DNA of 64,000 nt. It comes from Azorinus chamasolen. Its lineage: Eukaryota; Mollusca; Bivalvia; Cardiida; Solecurtidae. Below are positions 62,440 through 64,000 of the stretch, piece by piece. Under the pieces are notes generated by a model that was not told the DNA's origin, did not search any database, and worked only from the letters and a program-made list of their open reading frames with translations. Both the position numbers and the translations under genes were made by a program. Each line of letters opens with the position of its first letter. The first letter of the stretch is position 1. The stretch covers positions 33,110,853 to 33,174,852 of the forward strand of contig OY755241.1 in the NCBI GenBank assembly GCA_963576725.1, read 5' to 3'.

Positions 62440-62830
62440 TCTGAGAGTCATTTCATCCATGGATCTGAAAGTCGCTCAGTTCATTTATTTGAGAGCCTTT
62501 TTATCCATGGATCTGAGTCATTCAGTCCAAAGATCTGTGAGCCTATCAATACATGGATATGAAAGTCATTCATTCTTTGATAAGAGACATTTAACTCGTG
62601 GATCTGAAGGAATTCATTCCATTGATTGTAAAGTTGATTTATCCATAGATCTGAAAGTTATTCAATCCATGGATTGAAAGATGATTTATCCATGGATCTC
62701 AAAGTTATTCAATCCATGGATTGAAAGATCATTTATTCATGGATCTGACTGTCAATACATGGAGTTTGAAGCTCATTCAACCTATTATAGTATGGACTTG
62801 GGTGTTCAATCAATCTATTATAGTGTGAAC
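62440..62830. repeat. Degenerate tandem repeats
   Basis: Units of about 23-47 bp with ATCCATGGATCTGAAAGT and TTATTCAATCCATGG. Confidence 0.7.
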
Positions 62831-63309
62831 GTAACTTTCTAGTACTCCATGACAATGGATCTAAAAGTTAATTTAACCTTGCATGAATGTATAGTTAATG
62901 AGAGACTTCTGGCCTGCGGAAACTATTTTCTCAAGTGTATGGGAGAAATTGTTTTTCAGGAAATGGAACTTTTAGGCTTGATCGGTTATGAAAGATGTGT
63001 TCTGCAGGCACACTCATCTGTTGTGTCGTGAAACTACCCATTTCGCTTATTTATTTTAGATATTATTTGTAAACAGCTTTGAACCTGACATGATAGTGAG
63101 TTACTCAGTGTCAGATCTTGATATACACTATTTGCAAATGTCATTTAATTCATGATTGGCAAGTTAAGAGGTAAGTCCAGTATTTTCAGAGAAACAGCGC
63201 TAAATTGTGACGGATATTGCCTTCGGCCTTGGCAATACTAGACTTGTTGTGATATAGAACGGCATGATATTCTATGGTGGGAGCCTGGGAGGGCACTCAA
63301 ACCATACTA
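62831..63309. other. Intron sequence, D-like fragment at 63068-63150
   Basis: TTTGTAAACAGCTTTGAACC ... CACTATTTGCAAATGTC. No NPDC1-like exon found. Confidence 0.35.
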
Positions 63310-63708
63310 ATTCTTTATTTCATGAATATTCATGGCAGCAATATTGATACATTAACCCTTACAATTCTGAATTTTCTAATGGACTATTCCAAAATTCAAA
63401 GAAGTCAAGCTTACAGTGAATATTTAGGGATTTTTCTAAGGAAAAGTGTAAGATGACAAACATTGCAGAACTTGATAGGAGGGCTCCTCTAGGAACCCTC
63501 TCATCTTGGTCTAAACTGTTTGCAAAGGAAATGAGCGACTCATTTCCAGTATTATACAAGGGTTAATAAGCTGATATTCTATAATGGCATATGAACACAA
63601 GAAGGTTTGGCCATGACAGATACTGCTGAAGTAGATCAGCAAACCAAGCAGACCCTGATTTGACAGCTCCTACAAAGAGTCATCTGATCTGGGTCTCTAT
63701 CAGGTATT
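63310..63708 (-). mobile_element. B element interrupted by D at TTAA
   Basis: TTTATTTCATGAATATTCAT, D, then AAGCTGATATTCTATAATGG, core CAGCTCCTACAAAGAG. Confidence 0.7.
63352..63566. mobile_element. D element inside B
   Basis: TTAACCCTTACAATTCTGAA, core GGCTCCTCTAGGAACC, ACAAGGGTTAA. Confidence 0.85.
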
Positions 63709-63712
63709 GACC

Positions 63713-63936
63713 CTTTCCTCCATAAATACGCCTTTCTACGCCTCTGTAATAACCACTTCTTGAAACCATTGTGATAAATAGAGCATTTGCTCATACAGGA
63801 GCAAATGCTCTATTTATCACAATGGTTTCAAACTACAGAATTCTAAAATTTTACTTTTCTCTAGTAAATGCTCCCTTTGGGTAGATTCATTCAAAGAGGT
63901 TGTATATAAAAGATAACCTATGGAGGAAAGGGTTAA
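63713..63936 (+). mobile_element. A element
   Basis: CCCTTTCCTCCATAAATACG, stem around GCTCATACAGGAGC, GGAAAGGGTTAA. Confidence 0.85.
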
Positions 63937-64000
63937 AGGTATTAAAAGATGTATTTATGATATAAAGGATCAGCTGAGTATTTAGAGTGGATTTATTTTC

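Noticed and set aside
62949..63010. Possible NPDC1-like exon after TTTTTCAG
   Set aside because: Wrong phase and no likeness to the expected cytoplasmic tail.
1..64000. tRNA or rRNA genes
   Set aside because: No cloverleaf with A/B boxes and no rRNA-like stretch was recognised by eye; a tRNAscan/Infernal run would settle it.

Overview
The window is nuclear DNA of an animal: AT-rich, intron-rich, and dominated by small transposons. Two split genes lie head to head, their start codons 2.2 kb apart (28915 on the minus strand, 31096 on the plus strand). The structured repeats that open with ATGCCCCC and end in CTCTTGTT, with minisatellite bodies, resemble those I associate with bivalve molluscs. 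A bivalve or close lophotrochozoan host is therefore my best guess, but it is an inference.

The minus-strand gene (28915 down to 11871) has ten coding exons whose GT/AG sites and phases all agree, giving an 824-residue protein. It carries a PH domain, an IRS-type PTB domain, a Pro/Ser-rich tail with three YxxM motifs and a C-terminal T-S-V. It is a DOK/IRS-type docking adaptor acting below receptor tyrosine kinases. The plus-strand gene starts at 31096 with a signal peptide, continues in exons at 49354, 54305, 55077 and 60812, and runs off the right edge. It encodes a single-pass membrane protein most like NPDC1.

Introns and flanks hold well over 90 non-autonomous element copies. Families named here: A (TTAACCC ends, stem around GAGCATTTGCTCC), B and B2 (TTAACCC ends, stem around GCAAACAGAGTAGACC), D and E (TTAACCC ends, other stems), C1/C2/C3 (ends TACAGTAAAACC, TA target, pogo/Tigger-like), F (foldback), G (larger pogo-like), hAT-like elements, one mariner with a decayed transposase start, and five Helitron-like families with 150-170 bp tandem repeats. 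For A and B, strand '+' means the short arm is on the left.

The most striking pattern is that A, B, D, E and C, which differ in ends, target sites and stems, mostly share one palindromic centre, GCTCC-TNTA-GGAGC. The TTAACCC families also exchange arms like modules. Nested copies give a relative history, including a four-level nest at 35180-37272. No tRNA, rRNA, CRISPR array or intact transposase was seen.
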